Positions 1-7,787 of a stretch of 11,114 nt of DNA are shown here, piece by piece. The position numbers and the translations under genes were made by a program. Source of the stretch: CAZXEU01 sp964639665. Lineage in GTDB: Bacteria; Bacteroidota; Rhodothermia; Rhodothermales; Bin80. The notes below the pieces were generated by a model that had not been told where the DNA came from, did not search any database, and saw nothing but the letters and a program-made list of their open reading frames with translations. Position 1 is the stretch's first letter. Each line of letters starts with the position of its first letter. The stretch is from positions 1 to 11,114 of the forward strand of contig CAZXEU010000017.1 of NCBI GenBank assembly GCA_964639665.1, read 5' to 3'.

Positions 1-2270
1 TTGATGTAGAGCCTATCCAGCAGCGCCGAGCTGCTGGCCGGCAGCTCGCTGCCTCCGCTTGCCACATACAGGTCCTGGTCGCCGTCCCCGTCGGCGTCGA
101 AGAAGAGACAGTCCGTGTCCTCGGAAACCCGGTCGGACTCGAGTCCTGATGATTTCTGGCGAGAAAACGTCTCGTCTTGCCAGAAAAAGACGACGCCTGG
201 CTGATCCTTGGCCCCTCCCACGAAGAGATCCGGCCGCCCGTCCCCATCCAGATCGCCGGAGCACACAGGCGGGCCTTCCGTGGACCGCATGTGGAAGAGC
301 AACGGCTGCTGGTCGAAATCGCTAAACGGATTCTCGCTATGGCGCCAGTCGAGCCCGATCCTGGCCGCGGACACTTCCTCAAGCATGGTAGCTGCGCCGG
401 ATTGCAGCTGCACGGGAGTTGCTTCAGGAGCCGCAGAAAGGGTAGCATAGTCGATGGTCAGTAGTCTTCTCGTTTCTACGTCCCTGAGCACGCCGCTACG
501 GCCATCCGGCCAGGTAACGGAAAGGGAATCCAGCCTGTCTTGCGGCACGCCTGCTCCCAGGCCCACGTGCAGGACAGGGTCGACGGAGGACTGGAAGCCG
601 CGTACCGGCTGCTGCTCGATATACCAGCGGCGCTCGCCCGAATATGCCGTGATCTGCGCCCCGATGGCAAGCGTGTTCGGGGCCAGTCCCCGCAGATTGA
701 TCCGCAGCCAGGCCCTGTCGGGATACAGGTCCGTTGCGCGGTTCTCGAATATGAAGGGCTCCATGTTAAGGTTGTTCACGACCAGGTCCAGGTCCCCGTC
801 ACCGTCGAGGTCGCCGTAGGCCGAACCGTTCGAGAATCCGGGCTGACCGAGTCCCCACTCCGCTGCCGTCTCCTCAAAGCGCAGCCCGGGTCCACCGGCG
901 AACATGTAGTTGGAAACCGGTCGGGAGGGGATCATGTCAATAAGGGTCTCGAAGTCGACGTAGTCAGTGTCGATGAGCTCCGCCATCGTTTCCTCGCTGC
1001 GAATGTCGACCAGGTAATCCGCGTCTGTCAGGTCCTGGTAAATGCCATTGGCTACGAACACGTCCCGAAAGCCATCCAGATCAAAGTCGGCGATGAGCGC
1101 GCCCCAGCTCCAGTCGCTGGCCTCCACGCCGGCCAGTCTTCCCACTTCGCTGAAGCTGACTGGAGTAGCGGATGCGGGACCGCGGTTTTGGTGGAGGGTA
1201 TTGCGCGTGAACTGGTGGTAGTAATCGTCTGCTATGTAATTCTGGTAACGCTCCCAGCTGTCGAACGACGTTACGGTCTTGATGCGGCGCTCCTGGCGCG
1301 GGAGCATGTCCGTAACGAAGATCTCGGGAAAGCCGTCTCCATCCAGATCCGCCAGATCTGCGCCCATTGCCGCTGCACTCACACTGCCGATGCTTTGTTC
1401 AAGCACTTCGGAAAACGTGCCGTCACGGTTGTTGACGTACAGGTAGTCGCGCTCGAAGAAGTCGTTGGAGATATACAGGTCGAACCACCCGTCCCGGTTG
1501 ACATCTCCACTGGAGACGCCGAGCCCGAAGCCGATTTCGCTGGCGTAGATGCCGGCTTCGTTACTGACATCCACAAACGGCCCTGTGCCGGGATTCCTGT
1601 ACAGCCTGTCCCCGCCGGCCGCATGCCGAATGTGGCGGGTGTTTTCGGTCAGATCAAAGTCCTGAATGTTGCGGTAGCTGTTGTTGACCAGGTACAGGTC
1701 CAGGTCGCCGTCGCGGTCATAGTCGAGGAATGAGCCATCAATGGAAAGCCCGGCGTCCGCAATTCCGTACTCCTCTGCGCTTTCCGTGAACGCGCCGTTC
1801 CCACGGTTTATATACAGCTCGTTCTTCTTGTCATCCCCGTCTACGATACCCGAGTTGCAGACGTAGATATCGAGCAGACCGTCCCCGTTTATGTCCACCA
1901 TGGTGGTGCCTGTGGACCAAGCGCGCTCGCCTCCTACTCCGGCGGCGTCCGTCACATCCGCAAAGGAGAACGCGCCCTGATTGAGGTAGAGCCGGTTCGG
2001 TACCTGGTTGCCCGAAAGAAATATGTCGGGACGTCCGTCGCCGCTTACGTCACCCACGGAGACGCCCCCGCCATTGTAGAAATTCCTGTACCGGTACACA
2101 TTGAACTCGTATGCGTAGCCGAGCGTATTGCGAAAATCGATGCCGGTCGATTCCAGTGGCCGTAGCGTGAAGAGCGGTCCCTGCGGGCCAGGAGGCCCGC
2201 ATCCCCAGAATGTGAGGCCTAGGAATACGCCGGCCAGCCAAGTCTGAAGTCCCGACTCAGTCCGCTGCAT
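1..2270 (-). CDS. Long CRTAC1-like FG-GAP/VCBS repeat lipoprotein with ASPIC/UnbV domain (3' end outside window)
   Basis: The frame is open from the ATG at 2270 to the left edge (756 codons), so the C-terminus is missing. A hydrophobic N-terminus ends in a weak lipobox (LTFWGC, Cys24), suggesting a lipoprotein. Seven FG-GAP/VCBS units with Asp-rich DxDxDG calcium-binding loops lie at about residues 45-500 (for example GDVSGDGRPD, VDINGDGLLD, DLDGDGDLDL). An ASPIC/UnbV domain follows at about 530-600 (GAQITAY, EQQPVRGFQS, VTWPDG). At least two more FG-GAP units come after it (GDLDGDGRPDLF, FDADGDQDLY). This is the usual layout of the roughly 1100-residue CRTAC1-like proteins of Bacteroidota, so about a third is probably missing. 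These are beta-propeller proteins of uncertain role, thought to bind ligands or glycans outside the cell. The start overlaps the upstream gene by 14 nt, which implies translational coupling. The family call is secure; the function is not. Confidence 0.93.
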   Translation of the reverse strand, partial: MQRTESGLQTWLAGVFLGLTFWGCGPPGPQGPLFTLRPLESTGIDFRNTLGYAYEFNVYRYRNFYNGGGVSVGDVSGDGRPDIFLSGNQVPNRLYLNQGAFSFADVTDAAGVGGERAWSTGTTMVDINGDGLLDIYVCNSGIVDGDDKKNELYINRGNGAFTESAEEYGIADAGLSIDGSFLDYDRDGDLDLYLVNNSYRNIQDFDLTENTRHIRHAAGGDRLYRNPGTGPFVDVSNEAGIYASEIGFGLGVSSGDVNRDGWFDLYISNDFFERDYLYVNNRDGTFSEVLEQSIGSVSAAAMGADLADLDGDGFPEIFVTDMLPRQERRIKTVTSFDSWERYQNYIADDYYHQFTRNTLHQNRGPASATPVSFSEVGRLAGVEASDWSWGALIADFDLDGFRDVFVANGIYQDLTDADYLVDIRSEETMAELIDTDYVDFETLIDMIPSRPVSNYMFAGGPGLRFEETAAEWGLGQPGFSNGSAYGDLDGDGDLDLVVNNLNMEPFIFENRATDLYPDRAWLRINLRGLAPNTLAIGAQITAYSGERRWYIEQQPVRGFQSSVDPVLHVGLGAGVPQDRLDSLSVTWPDGRSGVLRDVETRRLLTIDYATLSAAPEATPVQLQSGAATMLEEVSAARIGLDWRHSENPFSDFDQQPLLFHMRSTEGPPVCSGDLDGDGRPDLFVGGAKDQPGVVFFWQDETFSRQKSSGLESDRVSEDTDCLFFDADGDGDQDLYVASGGSELPASSSALLDRLYI

Positions 2271-2880
2271 CTTTCCGTGCTCTTTCGGCCTCCATGTCCG
2301 TAACAATGGCTCGCACTTCCTTGTCCGTGAATGTGGCGACTTCGATGCGCCGGTTGCCGTCGACCTTTACGTACATCCTTTCGGCGTGCGTACCCCTGTT
2401 CAGCATCTCGTGTGGAAAGAAGCCCTCGCCATACCAGGACTCGAGAAGATGCACGACATCCAGTTTCAGGCTGTCTGACGAAAGCCGCCTCGCCCACGGT
2501 GCCCATCCGTCGTAGATGAAGCTAATGCGCATCCGGTATACCCGGTCTTCGAAGAAGTCCGGGTAGAAATACATCTTTGCCGGAAAGGGCAGCTCGTCCG
2601 GCAGCTCGTACTGGACGGACTGATTCTGGGGTCCTTGCATGACCAGACCCTGTCGATTCATTGACCAACTGTGGTCATAGAAGTCATCCTTGGGCATGCC
2701 GAGCGAATAGCCCAGAAAAAGGGAATCGTGTCGCGCCCCCGAGGACAGTTCCCTGTCTATGAGCCTTTCGTACGCGGACCGGTTGTCACAAGCGCTGGAT
2801 ACAAGGCACGCCAGCACAATGGCAGCCTTGCCAAGTGTGATTAGTCCCGCGCCGAATCGAGTAAAAGCCATCTCTGCCAT
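2257..2880 (-). CDS. Small lipoprotein of unknown function between two CRTAC1-like genes
   Basis: A 207-residue protein. A hydrophobic segment (about residues 11-30) ends at CLVSSAC, giving a likely lipidated Cys31 followed by Asp32. The rest is soluble and mixed alpha/beta, with a motif-like start after the signal (ERLIDRELSSG, DSLFLGYSLGM), a Tyr/Phe/Trp-rich middle (MYFYPDFFEDRVY, YDGWAPWARR) and a charged C-terminal helix. I do not recognise a named domain. The stretches DSLFLG and VKVDGNRRIEV look like conserved-family text rather than spurious coding, but I cannot name the family. The ATG lies 2 nt after the stop of the upstream CRTAC1-like gene, and the end overlaps the next one by 14 nt, so the three genes are almost certainly co-transcribed. 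No Shine-Dalgarno motif is visible, which fits coupling to the upstream gene. A second ATG three codons in (2871) is an alternative start. Confidence 0.85.
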   Translation of the reverse strand: MAEMAFTRFGAGLITLGKAAIVLACLVSSACDNRSAYERLIDRELSSGARHDSLFLGYSLGMPKDDFYDHSWSMNRQGLVMQGPQNQSVQYELPDELPFPAKMYFYPDFFEDRVYRMRISFIYDGWAPWARRLSSDSLKLDVVHLLESWYGEGFFPHEMLNRGTHAERMYVKVDGNRRIEVATFTDKEVRAIVTDMEAERARKDAAD

Positions 2881-2882
2881 GC

Positions 2883-4748
2883 CTAATGCGGCGGATCATC
2901 CTGGGCCAGTTCCATGCGCCGGTTGACGGCCACACGCTCTAGCGTTTGCTTCTCGCCATCAGGCCACATTACCACGAGCGAGTCCAGCAACTGCCCGGAA
3001 ATGCCAGTCCCGAGGCCAACGTGTAGCGTGTGGTCAACGGTGGACTGGAAGCCGCGAACGGGTTGCTGCTCGGCATACCACTGCGAGCTGTCGTGCCAGG
3101 CCGTCACCTGTGCACCCACCGCGTATGTGTTCGGTGCCTGGCCTCGCAGATCCACTTGAAGCCACCGCCGCTCGGGAAACCACTCCGATGTCCGGTTCAG
3201 GTACAGGCCGGGCTCCGAATTCACGTTGCTGATGACAAGATCCAGATCTCCATCGCCATCCAGATCCCCGTATGCCGAGCCGTTTGAAAAGCTCGGGCTG
3301 CTCAGGCCCCATTCCGCGCTGACATCCCGGAAGCGAAGGCCGGCTGTGCCCGCGAACATAAAATTGGCAAGGGGCGAAGACGGCATTTGCAAAACGAGGT
3401 GGAGGATGGGCTCAGACTTAGGGCCCAGCATCGCGCGAAGAGTATCCGCATCCGAGATTCGGGCCAGGTAGTCCTGGTCGAGCAGGTCCTGGAAGATGCC
3501 GTTTGGGACGAACAGGTCGCGGTTGCCGTCATGGTCAAAATCGGCAAGGAGGCCTCCCCAGCTCCAGTCCGTAGCATCGATTCCGGCAATTCTGCCAACT
3601 TCGCTGAAGTGCAATTCGCCCGCACCTCCGAGGTCTCCACGATTCAGCTGCAGGCTATTGCGCGTGTGTTGGAAATGGTAGCCGTCCTGCACGGTAGCCA
3701 GATACTCGCTCCAGGGCGGAAAGGCGATTTTGGACTGCAGCCGGTCCTGGGCCCGTGGCAGCATGTCAGAGACGAAAATCTCCGGCATGCCGTCATGGTT
3801 GATGTCCGCTATATCACCGCCCATGGAGCTCAGGCTGATGTCGCCCATGCTTTCGGCCAGGGTTTCGCGAAACGTACCGTCCCGGTTGTTGACGTAGAGG
3901 TAGTCGCGCTCGAAGAAGTCATTGGATATATAGAGATCCGGCCATCCGTCCCGGTCCACGTCTGCTACCGATACGCCGAGCCCGAATCCGATAATGCTGC
4001 TGTACAGGCCGGCTTCCTTAGTAACATCCGTGAAGTGGACTCGACCGGATCGCACTCCGCCAGAAATCAACTCATTGCGAAAGAGCTTGTTACCACCTGC
4101 GGGATCAGGCGTGTCCCGCAGTCCGGGCAGCCTCTGTAGGTCATCCAGCGAACGGACGGGATTGCTTAGCAAGTACGCGTCCAGATCGCCGTCCCTGTCA
4201 TAGTCGAAGAATGATGCGTGGATGGACAGCGCAGTTATGTCAAGGCCGTATTCCGGAGCGCGATCGACAAAGGTACCGTCTCCATTATTGATAAACAGTT
4301 CATTGTGCCGGCGCGGGCCTTGTGGCGGGCCTGACTTGCAGAGATACAGGTCCAGCCAGCCGTCACCGTTCACGTCCGCCATGCTTACACCCGTTGTCCA
4401 TATCCCGTCTGACAGCAGGCCAGCCTCAGCGGTGGCGTCCGTGAATCGGGCATCTCCGCTGCCCAGAAAGAGCCGGTTTGAAACCTGGTTAGCCGTGAGG
4501 AAAATGTCCTTGTGCCCGTCATTATTGACGTCGCCAATGGCCACGCCGCCTCCGTTGTAGAAGTTGCGGAATACATAGGTGTTGAGCTCTTCTGTAGAGG
4601 TGAGCTCGTTGGAGAAGGCGAGTCCCGCATAACGTGCCGACATCTCTTCAAACAGTTGGCCCGGTTGATCCTGGCGGCACCCGCTCACCATAACAATCAA
4701 CACAACCAGGACAGTGAGAAGCCCACCTAGCGCACGTTTAATGGTCAT
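2883..4748 (-). CDS. Short CRTAC1-like FG-GAP/VCBS repeat lipoprotein ending in an ASPIC/UnbV domain
   Basis: First gene of the minus-strand operon, 621 residues from the ATG at 4748. The open frame reaches a TTG at 4772, but the ATG is preferred because it gives a classic signal peptide (MTIKRALGG, then a hydrophobic run) ending in the good lipobox MVSGC at Cys24. Seven FG-GAP/VCBS units with DxDxDG loops follow at about residues 60-510 (GDVNNDGHKD, ADVNGDGWLD, DYDRDGDLDA, ADVDRDGWPD, ADINHDGMPE, ADFDHDGNRD, GDLDGDGDLD). The protein ends with an ASPIC/UnbV domain at about 545-614 (GAQVTAWHDS, EQQPVRGFQS, VVMWPDGE). It is a clear paralog of the long gene downstream, with a 23-residue block around FFERDYLYVNN identical in both, but it lacks the second FG-GAP set. 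Expected to be an extracytoplasmic calcium-binding propeller-like lipoprotein; its ligand is unknown. No Shine-Dalgarno sequence is evident at either start. Confidence 0.94.
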   Translation of the reverse strand: MTIKRALGGLLTVLVVLIVMVSGCRQDQPGQLFEEMSARYAGLAFSNELTSTEELNTYVFRNFYNGGGVAIGDVNNDGHKDIFLTANQVSNRLFLGSGDARFTDATAEAGLLSDGIWTTGVSMADVNGDGWLDLYLCKSGPPQGPRRHNELFINNGDGTFVDRAPEYGLDITALSIHASFFDYDRDGDLDAYLLSNPVRSLDDLQRLPGLRDTPDPAGGNKLFRNELISGGVRSGRVHFTDVTKEAGLYSSIIGFGLGVSVADVDRDGWPDLYISNDFFERDYLYVNNRDGTFRETLAESMGDISLSSMGGDIADINHDGMPEIFVSDMLPRAQDRLQSKIAFPPWSEYLATVQDGYHFQHTRNSLQLNRGDLGGAGELHFSEVGRIAGIDATDWSWGGLLADFDHDGNRDLFVPNGIFQDLLDQDYLARISDADTLRAMLGPKSEPILHLVLQMPSSPLANFMFAGTAGLRFRDVSAEWGLSSPSFSNGSAYGDLDGDGDLDLVISNVNSEPGLYLNRTSEWFPERRWLQVDLRGQAPNTYAVGAQVTAWHDSSQWYAEQQPVRGFQSTVDHTLHVGLGTGISGQLLDSLVVMWPDGEKQTLERVAVNRRMELAQDDPPH

Positions 4749-4807
4749 GTTAGCGAAGGCCACAGGTTGCAAAAGAGATCCCGGCGGACAAAGCTTGTTG
4801 TTACCAC

Positions 4808-4910
4808 TAACGCTTGTGGTCGCTGATTGCCCCTAAAGCCGTTGTTCCGGGTCTACCCGCTCTCTGGCTCAGCACGAGTTCGTCCATTTTGCGCGAGGGA
4901 ATAAGCGTTA
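4808..4910. repeat. Short inverted repeat upstream of the CRTAC1 operon
   Basis: TAACGCTT at 4808-4815 is matched by its reverse complement AAGCGTTA at 4903-4910. The octamer GTTACCAC also occurs beside both copies (4800-4807 and 4907-4914) as a direct repeat. The left copy is flanked by ACCAC and GTGGT, so it can form a small hairpin with a 5-bp stem and 8-nt loop. The location, 60-160 bp upstream of the ATG at 4748, would suit an operator, but repeats of this length can arise by chance. Confidence 0.25.
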
Positions 4911-5308
4911 CCACGCCACTGATTCAGAGAAATCGCCTACGCTCGAGGGTCGGGGACTCCGGTTCCTTCGGTAGTTCGCCTAGATGGTAACGGACGGACT
5001 CTCGGTTTTCTCCACCGGGCATACCCTGCGCTCGGGACCAAACCCGGAATGTAGCCGATGTGCAGTCCTTCCACAGGAAAGAAGAAACGATACAACAGCG
5101 CTGCTTTCGCGGTTACTAGGCCGCTGATCGGATTTTCAACCGGCCAAATTTGCGTCACAGGCGGATCGTAATGGGCACCGATTTGACCACGACGAAGGCG
5201 TGCTGGCGCAGCGAAGCGTCCACGTTCCGGGAGACAGCTATGGTCAGCTTAGTTGTGGTGAGCGCGGGTAGTCTCGCCAGATCTCTAGAAGCTTGGAACG
5301 ATTCCTCA

Positions 5309-5339
5309 TTGCGTTCTCGCCCTGGCCTCAATACCTTGT
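5309..5339 (+). promoter_or_regulatory. Possible promoter of the amidohydrolase operon
   Basis: TTGCGT (5309-5314) and TACCTT (5332-5337) are separated by 17 bp. Read with the Bacteroidota consensus (TTG, then TAnnTTTG about 20 bp later), TTG at 5309 and TACCTTGT at 5332-5339 match partly. Transcription would start near 5345, leaving a leader of about 30 nt that contains the ribosome binding site. This is pattern matching only. Confidence 0.3.
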
Positions 5340-5365
5340 CAAATCTTCACACTTGAACGCAAGAC

Positions 5366-5370
5366 AGGAG
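5366..5370 (+). promoter_or_regulatory. Ribosome binding site that sets the amidohydrolase start
   Basis: AGGAG lies 6 nt before the ATG at 5377. The open frame extends 28 codons further upstream, but only this ATG has a Shine-Dalgarno motif and begins a good signal peptide. Confidence 0.8.
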
Positions 5371-5376
5371 GCCATC

Positions 5377-6750
5377 ATGTCACGCTACATGTTTCTTGTA
5401 TTCGCAATGCTGCTACTTGGCGCAGAGCAGCTTCTTGCCCAGGAGTGGCCTGATCCGGAAGACATCCCACCCGAGATCATTGAAGAGCATTTCACGCCGA
5501 GCCTTACGGCAATCATGGCGGGATATCTGGTCGATCCCGAGACGGCGACAGTCGCGGAGGACCAGATCATTATGACCCGATTTGATCCGCGAAGCGGAGA
5601 AAGTGAAATCCTGGAAGTGGGCCCGGATGTCACGATTCCCGATGGCGCAGAGGTAATCGACCTGTCGGATCAGTATGTGCTTCCGGGCCTGGTGGATACC
5701 CACGATCACCTGGCCATCACGTACAAGCGCGTGCCGGAGAACAACGTGTACTACTTCACCATCATCATGGACAGCACGCCCATTCGGGCAATACAGGCCT
5801 TCTCCAACGGCTTCCAGAAGCTGGCTTCGGGCTTTACGGTGGTGCGAGACCTGGGCAACAACGGGCTATACGCCGATACAGCCCTGCGCCACGCCATTGA
5901 GCAGGGATGGGTGCCGGGACCCACGCTTATCAACGCAGGCATCATCATCGGTGCCTACGGCGGGCAGTTTCGCGAGGTACCGGAGTGGGAGGACACCGTC
6001 TATCCGGAATACCTGAACGCAGACACGGATGACGAAATCGTAAAGGCTATACGGCAGAACATCCACTACGGAGCGAAAGTGATCAAGGTATGCGTGGATT
6101 GTCAGCAGTATCCGTACACGGTCGAGCAACTGCAGCTGTTTGTGAAGGAGGCTGCGAATGCAGGTCTGCGTGTATCAGGGCACGTCCAGACCACCGAGGG
6201 TGCGTGGCGGGCCATCCAGGCCGGGCTCTGGTCGCTGGACCATTCGAGCGCGCTGAATGATTCACTGCACCAGATGATGGTCGAGCGTGGCATCTATCGC
6301 GCGGGCACGGAAACGCCGCTTACCTGGTACCGCGGCACCGAAGCACGCTTTGCGCGCACGGTAGCGGGACTGCGGAACGCGTACGAGCGCGGCGTCAAGA
6401 TCACGTTCTCGACAGACGCAGACTACTATGTGCCGAGGCTGCACCGGGGCGAGATCACGATCGACTTCCTGAGGACCTGGAAGGCGGCTGAAATACCCGC
6501 CGCGGACGTCTTGCGGGCGATGACGCTCACGGGATACGAAGCATGCGAAGTGCAGGACGAACGTGGGCCCATCAAGGCAGGTCTCGCAGCAGATATCATT
6601 GCGGTGGCAGAGAATCCGCTGGAGGACATTGACGCGCTGCGGGACGTGCGCTTTGTCATGAAGGATGGCCAGGTTTTCAAGAAAGGCGGGGTGGTGATGC
6701 CCATGAACTTCTTCCACAGCGGGCCCAAGTACGGCTGGCGCGTGCGCTAG
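5377..6750 (+). CDS. Secreted metal-dependent amidohydrolase (imidazolonepropionase-like family)
   Basis: A 457-residue protein with a Sec signal peptide (MSRYMFLVFAMLLLGAEQLLA, probable cleavage before Gln22), so it acts in the periplasm or outside the cell. It belongs to the amidohydrolase superfamily, TIM-barrel hydrolases with one or two metal ions that cleave C-N or similar bonds. Visible ligand candidates are the first-strand HxH (THDHL, His109 and His111), the lysine likely carbamylated in GAKVIKV (Lys237), His269 (SGHVQTTEG), His289 (SLDHSS) and Asp347 (FSTDAD). The order and spacing fit the imidazolonepropionase-related and Xaa-Pro dipeptidase-like branch. The C-terminal part returns to the small beta-sandwich (GLAADIIAVAENPLEDI). 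The length is normal and all key residues are present, so it should be active; the substrate is not evident. It is followed after 59 bp by a PD40 propeller lipoprotein on the same strand, a partner domain often fused to such hydrolases. Confidence 0.92.
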   Translation: MSRYMFLVFAMLLLGAEQLLAQEWPDPEDIPPEIIEEHFTPSLTAIMAGYLVDPETATVAEDQIIMTRFDPRSGESEILEVGPDVTIPDGAEVIDLSDQYVLPGLVDTHDHLAITYKRVPENNVYYFTIIMDSTPIRAIQAFSNGFQKLASGFTVVRDLGNNGLYADTALRHAIEQGWVPGPTLINAGIIIGAYGGQFREVPEWEDTVYPEYLNADTDDEIVKAIRQNIHYGAKVIKVCVDCQQYPYTVEQLQLFVKEAANAGLRVSGHVQTTEGAWRAIQAGLWSLDHSSALNDSLHQMMVERGIYRAGTETPLTWYRGTEARFARTVAGLRNAYERGVKITFSTDADYYVPRLHRGEITIDFLRTWKAAEIPAADVLRAMTLTGYEACEVQDERGPIKAGLAADIIAVAENPLEDIDALRDVRFVMKDGQVFKKGGVVMPMNFFHSGPKYGWRVR

Positions 6751-6809
6751 GCCTCACGGCTGTCACCGTACACCGTGCCGTAGCATAACCGAATCGATTC
6801 CTGCGCGCC

Positions 6810-7691
6810 ATGAACAAGTCTCTCTTTGCGCTGCTGCTCGCAGTAGTGGCCTGCCAGCCGACCGAGCAGCAGGACATGAACGGCCACCGCATCGCCTTTC
6901 AGTCGAATCGGACCGGCAACACCGAAGTCTACACCATGGCTGCAGACGGCTCCTTGCTGACCAACATCACGCGGCATGACTCGCTGGATTACCACCCTTC
7001 AGGTTCGTTTGATGGCAGCAGGATCACGTTCATTTCCGGTCGCGACGGCAATCGGGAGATTTACGCCATGAACGTGGATGGCACGCGTGTCGACCGCCTG
7101 ACGGATCACCCCGTAGCGGACATAGACCCGGCCTTTTCGCCGGATGGCACGCAAATCACCTTTGATTCGGATCGCGATGGCAATAGCGAGATCTACGTGA
7201 TGAATTCCGATGGCTCCGGCGTCGTGCGGCTGACGGACCACGAAGCCGTGGACAGCCATCCCTGGTGGTCACCGGACGGAAGCCACATTGCCTTCTTTTC
7301 GAATCGGGACAATATGGCGAGCGACTCCATGGACATCTACGTGCTGGATCTCGAGACTGAAAGCCTGACGAGGCTGACCTCGCATGAAGCTGACGACCGG
7401 TACCCCGCTTGGTCTCCTTCGGGCGACCGGCTGGTATTCAGCTCCAACCGTGAGGGGAACGCGGAGATCTACACAATGGAGGCGGACGGCTCCAACCTCG
7501 TGCGACTGACGAACCACGAAGGTGAGGATCTGGCGCCGGCATGGTCGCCGGACGGCTCCATGATCACGTTCGTCAACCTTGCCGAAGACGGCAATATGGA
7601 CGTGTTTGTAATGGCGGAGGACGGTACGGGGCTCACCAACTTGACCAACGATCCGGCATCCGACAGCAATCCGCGCTGGGTGCCTATGTAG
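6810..7691 (+). CDS. TolB/PD40-type beta-propeller lipoprotein
   Basis: A 293-residue protein. The short signal peptide ends at VVAC (Cys15), indicating a lipoprotein. The rest is six tandem WD40-like (PD40) repeats with a period of about 44 residues, starting near residues 27, 71, 115, 159, 207 and 251. Each has the form I-x-F-x-S-x-R-[DE]-G-N-x-E-[IV]-Y-x-M-x-x-D-G, followed by LT-x-H and a SPDG turn; the fourth has an insertion and the sixth is the most diverged. Six blades match the TolB C-terminal propeller, but the TolB N-terminal domain is absent, and no tol-pal genes are nearby, so it is not a tolB ortholog. It is probably a periplasmic protein- or ligand-binding propeller, co-transcribed with the amidohydrolase 59 bp upstream. 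No Shine-Dalgarno motif precedes the ATG, so translation may depend on the upstream gene. Confidence 0.9.
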   Translation: MNKSLFALLLAVVACQPTEQQDMNGHRIAFQSNRTGNTEVYTMAADGSLLTNITRHDSLDYHPSGSFDGSRITFISGRDGNREIYAMNVDGTRVDRLTDHPVADIDPAFSPDGTQITFDSDRDGNSEIYVMNSDGSGVVRLTDHEAVDSHPWWSPDGSHIAFFSNRDNMASDSMDIYVLDLETESLTRLTSHEADDRYPAWSPSGDRLVFSSNREGNAEIYTMEADGSNLVRLTNHEGEDLAPAWSPDGSMITFVNLAEDGNMDVFVMAEDGTGLTNLTNDPASDSNPRWVPM

Positions 7692-7787
7692 CCGGGGCCG
7701 GCTGCCAAGAAACCGTTTGGCGATGATCCTCAGCTGCCGCCGCTTTCCTTTGGACCGCGCTGTGGCACAGTTTCGCCATCGCACTTG

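Larger units (their letters stand above)
4749..5376. other. Divergent intergenic region without a convincing gene
   Basis: About 630 bp separate the minus-strand operon from the amidohydrolase gene. Two open frames exist (5158-4937 on the minus strand, 73 codons from a GTG; 5150-5356 on the plus strand, 68 codons). Neither has a ribosome binding site, a recognisable motif or good codon bias, and the plus-strand one ends just before the amidohydrolase start. The third plus frame from about 4936 to 5160 is also open except for one stop. This could mean a decayed gene or mobile-element remnant, but no terminal repeats, transposase motif or target-site duplication were found. The region must hold the promoters of both flanking operons. 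Confidence 0.5.

Noticed and set aside
540..1733. 397-codon open frame on the plus strand
   Set aside because: It is the codon-aligned antisense of the long CRTAC1-like gene. Its Val/Gln/Asp-rich text is the mirror of the DxDxDG repeats, and it has no ribosome binding site or family motif.
3387..4139. 250-codon open frame on the plus strand
   Set aside because: Antisense shadow of the short CRTAC1-like gene, with the same mirrored repeat composition.
4937..5158. 73-codon minus-strand open frame as a real gene
   Set aside because: GTG start without a ribosome binding site, no recognised motif, and overlapping open frames in other phases; kept only as part of the unexplained intergenic region.
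6755..6781. Possible hairpin terminator after the amidohydrolase gene
   Set aside because: The stems are only 5 bp (CACGG/CCGTG or ACGGC/GCCGT) with a long loop and no T-run, and the next gene is 59 bp away on the same strand.
6810..7691. tolB ortholog
   Set aside because: It lacks the TolB N-terminal domain and has no tol-pal neighbours; only the PD40 propeller is shared.
7269..7784. 171-codon open frame on the minus strand
   Set aside because: Antisense shadow of the PD40 propeller repeats, without family features.
7692..7787. Bidirectional terminator between the convergent genes
   Set aside because: I looked for one because of the convergent layout but found no stable stem followed by a T-run on either strand.
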